Under the pieces are notes generated by a model. The model searched no databases. It saw only the letters and a program-made list of their open reading frames with translations, and was not told where the DNA came from. Positions 10,983-23,443 of a DNA stretch of 56,986 nucleotides are shown here, in pieces. The stretch covers positions 1 to 56,986 of the forward strand of contig JNEM01010724.1 of the NCBI GenBank assembly GCA_000697335.1, in the 5' to 3' direction. The position numbers and the translations under genes were made by a program. This DNA comes from Conidiobolus incongruus B7586. Taxonomy: Eukaryota > Entomophthoromycota > Entomophthoromycetes > Entomophthorales > Conidiobolaceae. Every line of letters begins with the position of its first letter. Position 1 is the first letter of the stretch.

Positions 10983-11794
10983 TCATACAGTTTTACGATT
11001 CTTTAAATATCCTCCCAATACTTCATCCATTGATTTAACCCAATTCTTAAAAATCTCACTTGGATGATTCTCAATAAGATCCTTATAGGTCGAAGGACTA
11101 ATTGTTCTAAACATTTGAATTTTACCGATTAAACTATAATCGTGAATACCTGGCTCATCACCATCAATATACTTAGATTTTGACAAATGTTCCACAATAG
11201 GTTGAGTACCAGTATAATAATTCTGGATATTGTTACTACGATCGCCAGGAATTTCTTCAAAAGCTGTATTAAATAACTTTTCTCTAGACTCTTTAAAATA
11301 CTTCTGGTCTTCGGCGTCTAAAGTTTTGAAAAGATCTAGAATCATCATACGAAATGCTGAAGACATGCAATTGTCGTTGTAGCCTTCCACTAATTTGTCT
11401 AATTCTGGGTCTTTGGGATTGAGGATGTGTTCTGGGTACTCTTTGTCCAGGTATTCAGCAATTTTGGGACTATCGAAAACGATATCACCGTTTGGGAAGA
11501 CTACGGTTGGAACTCTTTCCCACTTTCCATTCCTAATATAAAGTCAGAGCTGAAATTATTGAATTGAAGCTAAATATGCTTACGTAATCTTAGAAATAGT
11601 AGGTTTAACTTGAACAAATTTTAATGGAATTGATTCAAATTCCAATCCCTGTAAACAAAATTAACTATCAAAACAGTAAATGAAATATTAATGAATTGAA
11701 TTACCTTATGCTTTAGAAACAATTCTGTAGCAATTACGAATGGACTGGCACTTACACCATTGTCACGATTTATAATTTCATATAATTGAATCAT
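10983..11794 (-). CDS. glutathione S-transferase-like protein, array copy 3
   Basis: Exons 11794-11705, 11648-11584 and 11532-10983 (90, 65 and 550 nt), with introns of 56 and 51 bp, encode 234 residues. The N-terminal fold has the S-P site (17-18), the RVPTVVFPNG cis-proline segment and the D-S pair at 72-73. The helical half keeps the REK.FN..FEEIPGDR, KYIDGDEPGIHDY and GYLKNRK motifs shared by the array. A TATAAATA box (11841-11848, minus) stands 47 bp upstream. It is a close paralogue of copies 1, 4 and 5. Substrate specificity cannot be read from sequence. Confidence 0.88.
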
Positions 11795-13116
11795 TTTTTT
11801 TAAAATTTCAATGAATTTAAACAATGAAAAGATTTTTGTCTATTTATACTCAATTCCTATATAATTCAGTTTTATGCGATCTTATAAAGTAATATATTAT
11901 ATTTGGAAATTTTGTCAAGAATTTGATTAGTTATATTATATTAATACTATTATTAATTCGGATATTGTTTTTAATCGAATAATATCTTTGACAAATTTCA
12001 AGTTTGAAAATTGTTATACTTTTTTATGGTAGTTTTTTTTAAATTGATCTTGTTTTGAGTGTAATATCAGATTTCAAAACTTAGAATTGAGGTGTTCTCA
12101 ATTGTTGAGTTAAATTTTAAGCGACTATTATTTTGAAATAAATTATTGATTATTAATATAAATTAGAATTTCGGGAGAAATTAATAAATTATTTTTGGTA
12201 ATATAAATATATATTATAATAATGATATAACAGTTTAAATTTCAAATTCAATTTAACTTAATTAGGAAATAATTAATCAAATTATTAAAGATTGAAAAAT
12301 ATATTAGATTCTGTATGAATATTCTTAACTGGAAATTCAAATTTGATGAATTATGTTTTGAGATGGTTAAATAAAATAAATAGATATTTTGTTTAAAAAA
12401 TTAAATTAATCAGCTTATATTATCATTCAAATAATGAATAAATAATATATTGAACAAGAATTGAATTGGAATATTAATGAATACCTTCAATTACTTATTT
12501 ATTACTCCAATATAATGAAAAAATATTCAAAGTATGATATTATTATATTATTAGGTTGAATTTTATATATTTATTAACTTTGATTTTGTTAAATATAGAT
12601 TATAATAAAAATTAATTTTACTTGAATTCAAGGTTAATATTTTTTTTGTTGAATATAGAGTTTTATCGTTAATATATATTCCATTTATAAATTCAATATA
12701 TTATAATATAAAAGGATATAATGTGACCATAACTTATTTAGAATTTGATAATCAGTCCAAAATTAATGATTGTCACCTACCCAAAACATTACAATTAGCA
12801 ATTAATTAATATTATTTCCTGACATAATCGTGTAAATTAATTTTGAAAAATACATGATCAATGTTTTGAGAACTATATGCGCTACAAAAATTCAAATTGT
12901 TTTTAATAATTCATCTGAATCTATATTGGTAACATTTAGTATAATATCTAATTTCATACTCAAAATATTGTTATAATTTATTTAAATTGTCATACTCAAT
13001 TTAATTTTAATATCAGAAATAATTATTATAAAAAATTATCAAATTATAAAGATATTATTGTTCACTTATTTAAAATAAATTGATTTATTAATATGATATA
13101 AAATATAAAACAAAAT
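11795..13116. other. AT-rich spacer between GST copies 3 and 4
   Basis: About 1.3 kb of strongly AT-rich DNA holding the copy 3 promoter (TATA at 11841-11848). No GST remnant, RNA or mobile element was recognised. Confidence 0.4.
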
Positions 13117-13922
13117 TTAAAGCGTTCTACGATGCTTTAAATATCCATCAAATACTTTATCCATCTCATTAATCCAGTTCTTAAAAGCGTCACTTGGATG
13201 ATTAAGAATAAGCTCCTCATAAGCTTTAGGACTGACAGTTCTGAAGAATTGAATTCTGGATGCTAGAACATAATCGTGGATCAAAGGCTTGTCCCCATCC
13301 AAGAATTTGGACTTGGTCAAAACTTCAACAATACGTTGAGTTCCCGCGTGATAGTCTCGGATATTGGTATGACGATCTCCGGGAATGGATTCGAAAGCTT
13401 TGTTGAAGCGTTGTTCGCGAGATTCTTTGAAGTATTTTTGGTCTTCTTCGTCAAGGGCGTTGTACAAATCCATCACTGCCATACGAAAAGCGCTTGGAGC
13501 TACGTTGGTGTTGTAGTCATCTATTAAAGCGTCGAGGGAGCTATTGTTGGGATTGAGGCGATGTTGTGGGTACTTTTCATCTAAGTATTGAGCGATTTTG
13601 GGACTGTCAAATTGGATGTCACCGTTTGGAAATACTGCTGTAGGCACTTTATCCCATTTACCATTTCTAAACAAAAATATAAGTATATTAAATTTAAATT
13701 CCAAATAAAGTGATTACGTGATCTTTGAGATAGTAGGTGCAACTTGAACGAATTTTAGTGGAATTGATTCAAATTCTAAATTCTATACCATTGATTAGTA
13801 TTTTATCATTTTGTACTACCAGATTTTTATACCTTATGCTTTAAAAATAACTCAGTAGCGATTACGAAAGGACTTAAACTAACACCTCCGTCACCTGTAA
13901 CTAATTCATATAATTTAATCAT
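13117..13922 (-). CDS. glutathione S-transferase-like protein, array copy 4
   Basis: Exons 13922-13833, 13782-13718 and 13666-13117 (90, 65 and 550 nt), with introns of 50 and 51 bp, give 234 residues. The S-P site (17-18), KVPTAVFPNG cis-proline segment and D-S pair (72-73) are all present. The C-terminal half ends in GYLKHRRTL. An ATATAAAT-type TATA box (13975-13981, minus) lies 53 bp upstream, and a CRE-like TGACGTAA (14026-14033) about 104 bp upstream. An in-frame ATG inside intron 2 near 13704 is not the start, because it would lose the whole glutathione-binding half. Confidence 0.88.
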
Positions 13923-14787
13923 TTTATATTTCTTATTTATCCAATGTGAGACATTTAATTCAATATTGGCGGGGATTTATATTAAACTCAATTTAATCCC
14001 AATCAATTTGTTGAGTGACGTAAATTCAATTATAGAATTTTTGATTACTAATATTGTTTTGACAAGATGGGAAAATTATTTGAATATATACATCAAAATA
14101 ATAAATTAAGATCAAGCTAATTGGACAGAATTTGATCAATGTACAAAATCAAATTTCAACATATATAAATCGAATAATATGATTTTGTCAATATTTTATT
14201 TTATTTAAATATTATCTTTATCACTGATATTGAAAATCAAAATAAAAATAAAAATTTAAATTTTTGAAATTCTAAATAGATAGATTTGTAATAATTATAA
14301 TTAATTATAATAATGAAATCTAGTTGATAAGGAATATATTGAATAGATTTTTTCTATTATCGTTTCTGTATATGATTATTAAATTAAAGCATAAATATCT
14401 TTTAATCTATTTGCATTTTATTGAAACTTACCAATTTTATCATTAGTTAAATTTTCATTATAGTAAATGTATATTACAAAAATCTGATATAAATATTATA
14501 ATTTATAAATTTTAAATCATTTTTTCTCATATTTAATGTGATTTGATCAATTAGATATATTTTAATAATAGAAATTTAAAGTTATAATAAAATATTTATT
14601 AAAATATTTAATAAGGATAATATATATTATTATATTAAAATTCGAAAAATATATGATTGAATTCAAATAAATCAATATTTAAAATAAGTGATCTATAAAT
14701 TAATATAACATGAAGTCATTTTATTTTCAAAACTAATTCAAATTAAAAAAATATTCTTTAATTAATGAATTATTAGATATATAATAA
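13923..14787. other. spacer between GST copies 4 and 5
   Basis: AT-rich spacer with the copy 4 TATA box and the CRE-like TGACGTAA. Nothing else was recognised. Confidence 0.4.
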
Positions 14788-15590
14788 CTATAAAGTTTTG
14801 CGATGTTTCAAATATCCATTGAAAATTTGGTCCATTGAATTGATCCATAATTTAAAAATATCACTTGGATGATTCTTAATCAATACTTCATAGGTATCAG
14901 GACTAATAGTTCTAATCATTTGAATCCTGCCAATCAAGTTATAATCGTGAATACCTGGATGATTCCCATCGAGATACTTGGATTTTGACAAGAGCTCTAC
15001 AATTGGTTGAGTCCCAGTATAAAATCCCTGAATATTGGTATCTCTATCACCAGGGATTTCTTCCAAAGGTTTGTTGAATCGTTTTTCTCGCGTCTCCCTA
15101 TAGTAGTTCTTGTTCTCTTCGTTGAATGTATTATAGAGATCTAGAACCGCTAAGCTATATCCGTAGGGATATACATTGTTGTGGTAGTCTTCAATCAAGG
15201 TATCTAATTGTGGTTTTTTGGGATTGAGAGGATTTTCGGGGTAGTGCTCATCCAGATATTGGGCAATTTTAGGACTGTCGTAGACGATATCGCCGTTTGG
15301 GAAGATTACTGTTGGAACCTTATCCCATTCATTATTACTAAACAATACAAAATTAGATGCTATTTTATTACTAATAATGATTTTATTACGTAATATTTCT
15401 GATAGTTGGACCTAGATTAACATAAGTCAGAGGAATTGATTCAAATTCCAAATTCTATAACATCAATGAAAATCTCTTAAATTATGGTAAATATATTTAC
15501 TTTGTGCTTTAAAAATAATTCTGTAGCAATGACAAATGGGCTCAAGCTAACACCTCCTTCATTATTTATTAATTCATATACTTTAATCAT
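14788..15590 (-). CDS. glutathione S-transferase-like protein, array copy 5
   Basis: Exons 15590-15501, 15454-15390 and 15337-14788 (90, 65 and 550 nt), with introns of 46 and 52 bp, give 234 residues. The S-P site, the KVPTVIFPNG cis-proline segment, the D-S pair and the C-terminal GYLKHRK motif are present. It is close to copy 1 in the HYPENPLNP segment, suggesting those two share a recent ancestor. A TATAAATA box (15635-15642, minus) lies 45 bp upstream. Confidence 0.88.
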
Positions 15591-16380
15591 TTTTTTCAAT
15601 TTTTTCCTTATCTTACTGTTGAATTTTTATTGAGTATTTATATTCAATAAAAATTATATACTATTTTAAATTGACATGTTAGTGGTTTATTTGATTAAAA
15701 TGATTAGTAATAATATTATAAAACATGAGAAAATTTATGCAATATACTTGATTATTATTTGAAAATTACCTTATTGAGATGAATTTAAAATTTTTTATTA
15801 ATGAAAATATTATTTTTATTAAAAATTTGAAATTTATTGTTAAAACAATATATAATTTAATTGATATCAGATGATAATAATAATATTATTATTATTTAGG
15901 CCAACAAAAGTTCCAAGTTATAATCTTCAGAGTTAAATTGCTGATTTCATTTAACATATATAGCTATATATGAATATTTTTGCATATGAAACAAATGATC
16001 AAATATTAAAATGATAAAATATAATTTAAATATCTCTATAAAATTAACCCTTTGAAATAAAAATATAGATCATTTAGTTAGTATCATCTTTTCTGATACT
16101 TGTCAAGATATGGTAGGGACCAGTTCCAAGTACTTTTAATTGGTTTTCTAATTTTGCAAATTTTATTCAGTATTCATATCAAAATATTCATAAAACATTA
16201 GAAAGTGAAAATAGATTTGGAAATGGTAAAATAATTATAAATTGTATTTAAATAAATATTAAATTTAACATTAATAATTACTTAGCCATAACCAATTTTC
16301 AATATAATTAACATTTTGATCACAATTAATTTGAAAATTGTAGGTATAATTTAAATCAATATTATACAGTATGATATTAT
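15591..16380. other. spacer between GST copies 5 and 6
   Basis: AT-rich DNA with the copy 5 promoter. No other feature was recognised. Confidence 0.4.
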
Positions 16381-17113
16381 CAAGCTTTACAATGTTTTAA
16401 ATTTGGTTCATAGACTTGATCCATGATTTAAAAATATTACTTGGATGATTCTTATTCGGTACTTCATAAGTCGCAGAACTTACTGCTTTAAGCTCTTGAA
16501 TTCTGCCAATTACAATATAACCTTGAATACTAGATGTGCCAAAATTGAAAAAATTTGATTTTGACAGTATATTCACAATCTTTTGAAAACCGTTGTAATA
16601 ATTCTGAATTTTGGACTCCCTATTCTACAAAACTTCACCGAAAACTTTATTCACCTTCTTAATACTTTGAAACATTCTTGATTTTTTTTTGTTTAAAATA
16701 GAATCTAAATCTAACATACTAAGGAGAATGCTTTGGGGGGTTAAATTAGCATTGTAGTCTTCCATTAATATATCCAAATCAGAATTTTTATGGTTGAGAG
16801 AGAGTTTTCGGAGTAGTGTTAGTCCAAGTGTTGAGTAATTTTAGGACTACTGTAAAAAATATCACCGCTTTGGAAAATTGAACTATAAGTAATAATATCA
16901 TGTTATCATTTTAATGGTGAGACCTACTTGAGCAAAAGCAAGATGAATAGATTTAAATTCTAGTTTATATAAATTTGCTATATATTTGATAATATTAATA
17001 ATTATGAATATAATTACCTTATGTTTTTGAAACAAATCTTTAGCAATGCCGAATTAAAAATGACATCTCTTATGATCTCCCAATTCGAATAATTTAGTAA
17101 ATTTTTTATTCAT
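16381..17113 (-). pseudogene. GST pseudogene, array copy 6 (heavily decayed)
   Basis: Minus-strand fragments follow the order of an array GST. There is a start-like ATG at 17113 with a changed N-terminus, an exon 2 remnant, and the IFYSSPKITQ-like region. The NYY and HPSNIFKSWI segments near the C-terminus are also readable. Many stops and frame changes interrupt it, and the cis-proline segment is damaged. It is the most eroded minus-strand copy, so it probably lost function first. Confidence 0.8.
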
Positions 17114-17388
17114 TTTATAATTTTCTAATTAGCTGTAAATAATATTTAAATTAAAATTTATATATTTTGAAACCATCTGACACCAGTGTTCTAGATAATA
17201 AGATTGATCAGCATTAGGTATATTATATATAAGAAAATCACCAACATCAATGGTTATCTAAAATGAGAAATTATTATTTGAATGAATAGTACAATAATAT
17301 AATAATATGAATATTAGAGTAATTCAAAATGAAAAATATAAAAAACATAAGTCTTGAAAAAAAGATCACAATATCACTATTTAGGTAT

Positions 17389-17471
17389 TGACAACGATGA
17401 GATTCGAACTCATGCCTCTTACGAGACCGCAACTTGAGTGCGGCGCCTTAGACCAACTCGGCCACATTGCC
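17389..17471 (-). tRNA. tRNA-Leu (CAA)
   Basis: An 83-nt class II tRNA lies on the minus strand. Acceptor GGCAATG pairs with CGTTGTC using G-U pairs, and the D arm is normal. The anticodon loop CTCAAGT gives CAA, the long variable arm is TCTCGTAAGAGGC, and the T arm is ATGAG-TTCGAAT-CTCAT with discriminator A. No intron follows the anticodon, although tRNA-Leu(CAA) carries one in many fungi. Confidence 0.93.
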
Positions 17472-17500
17472 ATAATAAACGATATCAAAACTTTCTCAAA

Positions 17501-17525
17501 TATATATATATATATATATATATAT
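17501..17525. repeat. (TA)n microsatellite
   Basis: About 25 bp of uninterrupted TA dinucleotides follow tRNA-Leu. Confidence 0.9.
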
Positions 17526-17760
17526 CAATTCAATAGATTAATTATTAGTTCTATTATATTCTATTAAGATTATTCAATATTATTTAATTCTAAATTTTTA
17601 ATACTCTTTCATTTTTTTCTTTTTATTTGACATCTGAATTCAAATTAATCCCAATTTTATTAAATCTTCTTTAATTCTTTATATTAATAATATTTATATA
17701 TATATATATGATGTTTTTAATCGAATCTATTTTTCAAATCAAATTTGATCAAAGTTTCAA

Positions 17761-18567
17761 GAATGTGGATTAGTCAATAAGAAGGACGAATTGGCCAGTT
17801 TTAGTCTATTCGTCATTGCTGCTAAATTATTTATAAAGCATAAGGTGATGCAACTCTAATATTATATAATTTTTTATATGAGATTAATAATAACTTTTAG
17901 AACTTGAAATTATTCCTTTGGCCTACACCCAAGTAAATCTATTATATTCAAACTGACATAAATATTTAATAAATAAATATTAGTTTGATTATTTCATTAC
18001 TTTCAATATCAACGGTAATTGGGATCAAGTTCCAGTAATCAACTTGGCCAACGGTGAGTTCGTTTTTGGCAGTATCAAAATTGGAAAATATTTAAAATCC
18101 CAATGTCTCTCACCATCCTTCAATACCAAATATCTTGAATTTGATAAATTCATTGAAGACTATGATCTCATATCTGACTTTAGTTTCAAATTGGCAATAT
18201 GAAATCTTTAAAACTCGATTGACAGGATTGATCAAGAGTATTTCATTCCTTCTAGAGAGAAAACGTCGGAGTGACATTTGAAGAATTCACTAGGTATTTA
18301 AACACCAGTTTAATGGATTACCATGCCAAAACTACCAATATTGGTGAAATCCTTCACAAGTACAAATACTTGGAAGAGGATGAGCCAGGCTAATATGATT
18401 ATTTGTTAATGGGTAGGCTCCAATACATTGGTTTGATAAGTCCCAAAAGTTTTGAAATATTGATAGTTCAATATCATAAGAAGAGTATTTTGGAATACTT
18501 CAGTCGTATGTTGGAATTATTTGATGAATATTTAAAGAATATACAAGTAATTAAATATGATCAATAA
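17761..18567 (+). pseudogene. GST pseudogene, array copy 7
   Basis: First plus-strand copy. The exon 1 equivalent (LVNKKDELASFSLFVIAAK) is readable to an AAG/GT junction but has no in-frame ATG. Exon 2 (EIIPLAYTQV) is out of frame at its start. Exon 3 reads NGNWDQVPVINLANGEFVF and then S-I-K-I-G-K-Y, with the acidic residue before Ser replaced. Stops and frame changes follow, including one in the otherwise invariant EPGFYDY motif. The C-terminus aligns with copy 8. Confidence 0.85.
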
Positions 18568-19103
18568 ATTTTAATGTTTTTACATATTCAATTACATTAT
18601 TGTATATTTTCAAAATTTAATTTTTATAAATAAAAGTGTATTTGGTAATTAAAAATACTAATAACTTTATTATTGATACCTTCCAATTTCAATCATTTCT
18701 TAAAATTCCATATATTGATATACAATTATTTATACTAGTCTATACATTAGATTTCTAATTTCTCAATTTATCAAATTGTGATAATATATTATATAAATTT
18801 TGATTTCACCGATATTTGTATTGGTATATATTTAACATATTTCCGTATTAAAAAGTATCTTACATAACTTATATTTTATATCGACTTAAACAAAATTTTG
18901 TCAGATCTTAGATTATCCTTTATTTTTGTGAAGTAATCTATGTCAAATTTTACCATTATTATCTTATTTATCAATTATCCATAAATTTAATTTATATATT
19001 TTTCCAAATACAGGTTTTAGCATTTCAAGAGGTTTATATAAATAGTATGATATATTATTAAATTCAGTAGAGTTAAATTATCAATTGTCAAACTTTAGTG
19101 AAA
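18568..19103. other. spacer before GST copy 8
   Basis: AT-rich sequence with the copy 8 TATA box (TATATAAATA, 19035-19044). Nothing else was recognised. Confidence 0.4.
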
Positions 19104-19922
19104 ATGTTTAAATTATATGAATTAGTGAACAAGAAACAAGATATGATCAGTTTTAGTTCTTATGTAATTGCTGTCAAGCTGTTTTTGATGCACAAGGTAA
19201 TTTATATTCAATATTATACACTCATTGAATTCTAATTAAATATTCTTTATAGGGCTTGGAATTTGAAACTATCCCTTTGACTTATAAGGAAGTAGTTCCA
19301 ACTATTTCTAAATTAACGTAAGCATCAATAAAATATAAGGTTACTATTCATTAACTGAGTTGAAAGAAACGGAGTTTGGAAACAAGTACCTACTCTTATA
19401 GCACCCAATGGTGACATAATTTACAACAGTATAGAAATTGGTAAATACTTGGAAGAAAAGTACCCCTCACCATCCCTCAACATTAACAATTACGAATTGG
19501 AACAACTAATTATGGATTATGATCCCATTTCCGATCTGTCTTTCAGTTTGAACATTATGGAACTGTATAATTCTTTAGATGCTGAAGACCAAGAGTATTT
19601 TATTCCTTCTAGGGAAAAAATGCTGGGGATATCACTGGCAGAATTCACTAGTAACTTGGATGAAAAATTGAAACTATATCATGCTAAGACTTCTAACATT
19701 GGCGAAATCTTAAACAAGTCAAAATACCTGAATGGGGACGAACCTGGCTTCTATGATTATTTGTTAATTGGCAAGATGCAATACAATAGATTGATCAGTC
19801 CTGAAAGTTTTGATAAGTTGATCGTGAAACATCCCTACCCAAGTATTTTACAATGGGTTGAAAGGATGTTGGAATTGTTTGATGGCTACTTGAAGCGTGC
19901 CAAGAGTGTAAAAGATATTTAA
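19104..19922 (+). CDS. glutathione S-transferase-like protein, array copy 8 (divergent)
   Basis: Exons 19104-19196, 19253-19317 and 19367-19922 (93, 65 and 556 nt), with introns of 56 and 49 bp, give 237 residues. It is the only intact plus-strand copy. The fold markers are present: QVPTLIAPNG with cis-proline P61, IGKYLEEKYP, and GDEPGFYDY in the helical half. Two glutathione-site positions differ from the minus-strand copies. The S-P pair near the N-terminus is S-S-Y, and the acidic residue before Ser74 is Asn (N73-S74). It may therefore bind a different ligand or have weaker glutathione binding; this is inference. The second intron ends in TGAAAG, a weak acceptor, but the frame and family alignment support it. 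A TATATAAATA box sits 60 bp upstream. Confidence 0.85.
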
Positions 19923-20749
19923 TAAATATTTTCAATGATGATATACATTCATAATAACACCATTACCATTACCATTACACATAGATATTACACAAGTTCA
20001 ATATATTCATAAGTGAAATATATATGAATCAATATTGTTATATCATTTCTAGGTTTCAATATGCTAAATTTTTATAATGCTTAAAACAAAACTTGAAATT
20101 TAAAAAAAGTTACTATTTAAACCATCTAATTATAGAACTATAATATTAAATTTTATATTTTATATCTGATTAAATATCATATTCGTTTCGGTTATTTATT
20201 AATTTTTTTAAATTGAATCATATTATTTCATAGGCGATATTTTCGGGATGATGTATCAATGGAAGAAATATAATGTTCCAAGGTGTTAATCGTTATAATT
20301 GATATGCCATAGTTTTATACTTGGTTGTTCTTTAAATTTGACCTTCAATTGCAAACAATGAATGTCTCTAATTTAATCTGAAAGTCCATTTTAAGAAATA
20401 TTGGCTAAAATCATAATGCACATGATCAAAATATTTTCCAACTGGATACTCAGAATCTTAAAAATGACTATAATTAGCTACAAAATACTCAGTCTATCCT
20501 AATTAAGAATTTGATAAATCCAGATTTTATCCAAATTCCTAAACAAAATATCTCAAGTAATCTAGTATAAACCCAGGTTTTTTGATATGTAAGAATAGTA
20601 TAACAATGGATTAGATGATATATGTAAGGAATGCCTCAAAATAAAAACATCTCTTTTGATTAGTAATATTTATCCAAATATTTGTACAAATTAATATCAA
20701 AGCACAGTTTTATCAATTCGAACTTTATATTCATCATCACACTTTAAAA
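19923..20749. other. spacer between GST copies 8 and 9
   Basis: AT-rich spacer with a slightly GC-richer stretch at 20230-20580. No frame or RNA was recognised there. Confidence 0.4.
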
Positions 20750-21568
20750 ATGATCAACAATTTAAAATTATACGAATTTGTAACTAAAGAGGATTTAATC
20801 AGTTTTAGCCCATTTGTCATTGCAGTTAAATTGTATTTGAAGCACAAGGTAATCATTATATTTAAGTCATAAATATAAAATTAATTTTGGGAGTATAATT
20901 TAGATTTTGAAACTATTCCTTTGACTATTACTGAGGTGGGACCTACTATTTCGAAATTGACGTAAGTTGATTATAATGTATTAATGAATATATGACTAAT
21001 CAATGAATAGTAATGTCAAATGGCCTAAAGTACTACTAATCCAACTTCCTAACGAAGTTCTCCTTTACGACAGTTTAAATATTGGCCAATACTTGGAATC
21101 CTCGTACTCCGATGCTCAACCCCTAAAAATTGACAATCCTAAGTTAGACAGCTCATTGGGGACTATGACCCTATTTTAGACCTGTCATTCAGTTGGGCCA
21201 TTATCGACCTCTACAATCTTTTAGACTCTCCCAATCAAGTTTACTTCGCCCCATCGCGAGGAAAGATGCTCGGCCAGTCAATCACTGAGTTCACTAGCAA
21301 ACTTGACCACAATTTGAAAGGATACCATTCTAAAACTCAAAATATTAACCAAATCTTAGAGACTTCCAAGTACATGAATGGTGACGAACCGGGTTTCTAT
21401 GATTATGTTTTAATTGGAAGATTACAGTTCATGAGATTGGTCAGTCTTAAAACTTTCGAGGAATTTATTGTAGACCATCCTAACCCGAGTATTTTGAAGT
21501 GAGTTGATATAATATTGGAATTGTTTGGAGGGTATTTAAAGCATGCTAATGGTATTAGAGATCTTTAA
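20750..21568 (+). pseudogene. GST pseudogene, array copy 9 (nearly intact)
   Basis: Exon 1 (20750-20848) encodes 33 residues ending LKHK at a GTAATC donor. Exon 2 from 20894 (YNLDFETIPLTITEVGP) and the donor after its AC are normal, and exon 3 opens with NVKWPKVLLI. The D-S pair is kept. One single-base frameshift near 21158-21166 and one TGA in place of the Trp codon of the L-K/Q-W motif (21500-21502) break the frame. Otherwise the coding sequence reads through to GYLKHANGIRDL. It is either a very young pseudogene or a gene with sequence errors. Confidence 0.85.
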
Positions 21569-21860
21569 ATATGTTCTGTTAATTAGTATATTTTATTATT
21601 TTCAAAGTTAAACTTTTTACAAATTTTAATTAAATTTTTTAATTTTCAAAGAAAAATTATTTGAATTTATTATTATTAGAAAAAAATAAAACTGTCGATA
21701 TGAAATAAGATCATTGATGTAATATGAAATTTCGAAGATAGAATTTAATTAATATTAAAATAAGAAATACATTATTAAATAACCAATTTAAATGAATAAA
21801 TGAATTAAAATTAATATATATATAAATATAAATTAAAAAATATTGGAAAAAATAATCTAA

Positions 21861-21883
21861 TGCCGCCACCGTGGATTGAACAC

Positions 21884-21926
<43 letters not shown>

Positions 21927-21933
21927 AAGCAGC
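21861..21933 (-). tRNA. tRNA-Phe (GAA)
   Basis: A 73-nt intronless tRNA lies on the minus strand. Acceptor GCTGCTT pairs with TGGCGGC except at the last pair. The D arm is TAGCTCAGTTGGGAGAGC, anticodon loop CTGAAGA (GAA), T arm CCGTG-TTCAATC-CACGG and discriminator A. Confidence 0.93.
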
Positions 21934-23443
21934 ACAATCTCTCTCCATTCTGAATCTTTAAATATTGGTATTTGACATTATTATTTTTTTTAATTAAATC
22001 ATATTTTACTAAAATGTTATCACACAATAATTATCATTTTTATACATCTTTTTTCAATTTATTATGTTTAATCTTCTTTTTTATCAATTCACATATTATA
22101 TGTTTAATACATACCATGATACAAATTTATAATTTTTGCAGGTTTAAATCACTATTATTAATTATGATTTTATTATAATTCCGCAGCAATTGTACAAAGA
22201 TTTAAAATATTACAACTCATTTCTTTAATAATATCTTTTCAGCTATTTATTTAATCTTCCAAAATAACCGATTTCTTGGCCATATATTTCAAGTAAGTAA
22301 ACTACAATAATTATGAGTAATTTATAGTAAATAATTTTTCGGCGATGTATAATATTACGCTGAAATTATAAGAATAAAACACAAATTAATATTGAAAATT
22401 TAATATTTTATTATTATTTTCTTATTGCACTAAAAATGTATTTATTTTGTGATGCAATTTATGTTTTACAATTAAGATGTTATTTTGATTTAATATTAAT
22501 TAACTAATATCATCAAAATTTTCTGCAATTTTATATTCAATGATCGAATTAACCATATTGAAAATTGAATTTCTATAGCATTCTAAATAAAACTCATATC
22601 AACAACATAATGTGCAAATCTTTTTTATTTGAATCAGTCAAATAAATAGTCGAAACTGATTTTAGTTAGGTCGTAATAATTCAAAATAAATAGAATTAGT
22701 AAAAGTCTTTGCAAAAAGGATTAGATTTCTAAACATTGATAATTTATAATTTTAATACCAAAGATAAAAATAACAATAATATAAATATTATAACCAATAC
22801 AGTTCCAGTTTACGAATAAATGCTGTAGCAATATATTTACAACCAGATGAAAACTATAGCATCTCACTTTTATCTATCATCAAAGAAAAATATTGGATAA
22901 AATTTGTTTTAGCTTCTGGCAAAGTTAGTATGAAATTTAAAGAGTTAATTTTGATATAAACTATATCATGGATCATAAAAATTTTAAATTGAATTTTTCA
23001 AAATTTATTTTCTATTCCTTGAAATTGAGTGTTACTTCAAATCAAATATCACTAATTATATCATATGTAAAATGGAGTATTGAATGCCTTAGAAGTTTCC
23101 TCAATTCTGAACGAACCATGATGTAAATTTAATTCAGTTACCAACAGAATCAAGTACTGCTGCGTATCAATAAAAAATCTTTAAAAATTTGTTTAACAAA
23201 CGAATAATCTCTCAGTCAACTTTCAAACTTAAACAATTATCCAATGACGTCAAATATAAGCAATTCAATAAACATTACCTTAATTAACTTTAGACTGATT
23301 GACATTTAGCAACTTTTTTCAACCTCATTAACTCCATTCTTAAAATTTAATCAAAATATTTTATATTAAAAGTGTTTATTAAATCATTTTCAAAATAATA
23401 TTACTCAATTAATACGTTTTATATTTTATAAATATCCAAAAAT
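21934..23443. other. intergenic, promoter side of tricalbin
   Basis: About 1.5 kb of AT-rich DNA. Short frames here have AT-homopolymer composition and no family resemblance. No specific regulatory motif was recognised. Confidence 0.45.

Noticed and set aside
13117-13704. GST copy 4 read as a single exon from an ATG at 13704
   Set aside because: That ATG lies inside intron 2; using it would discard the glutathione-binding half shared by all paralogues.
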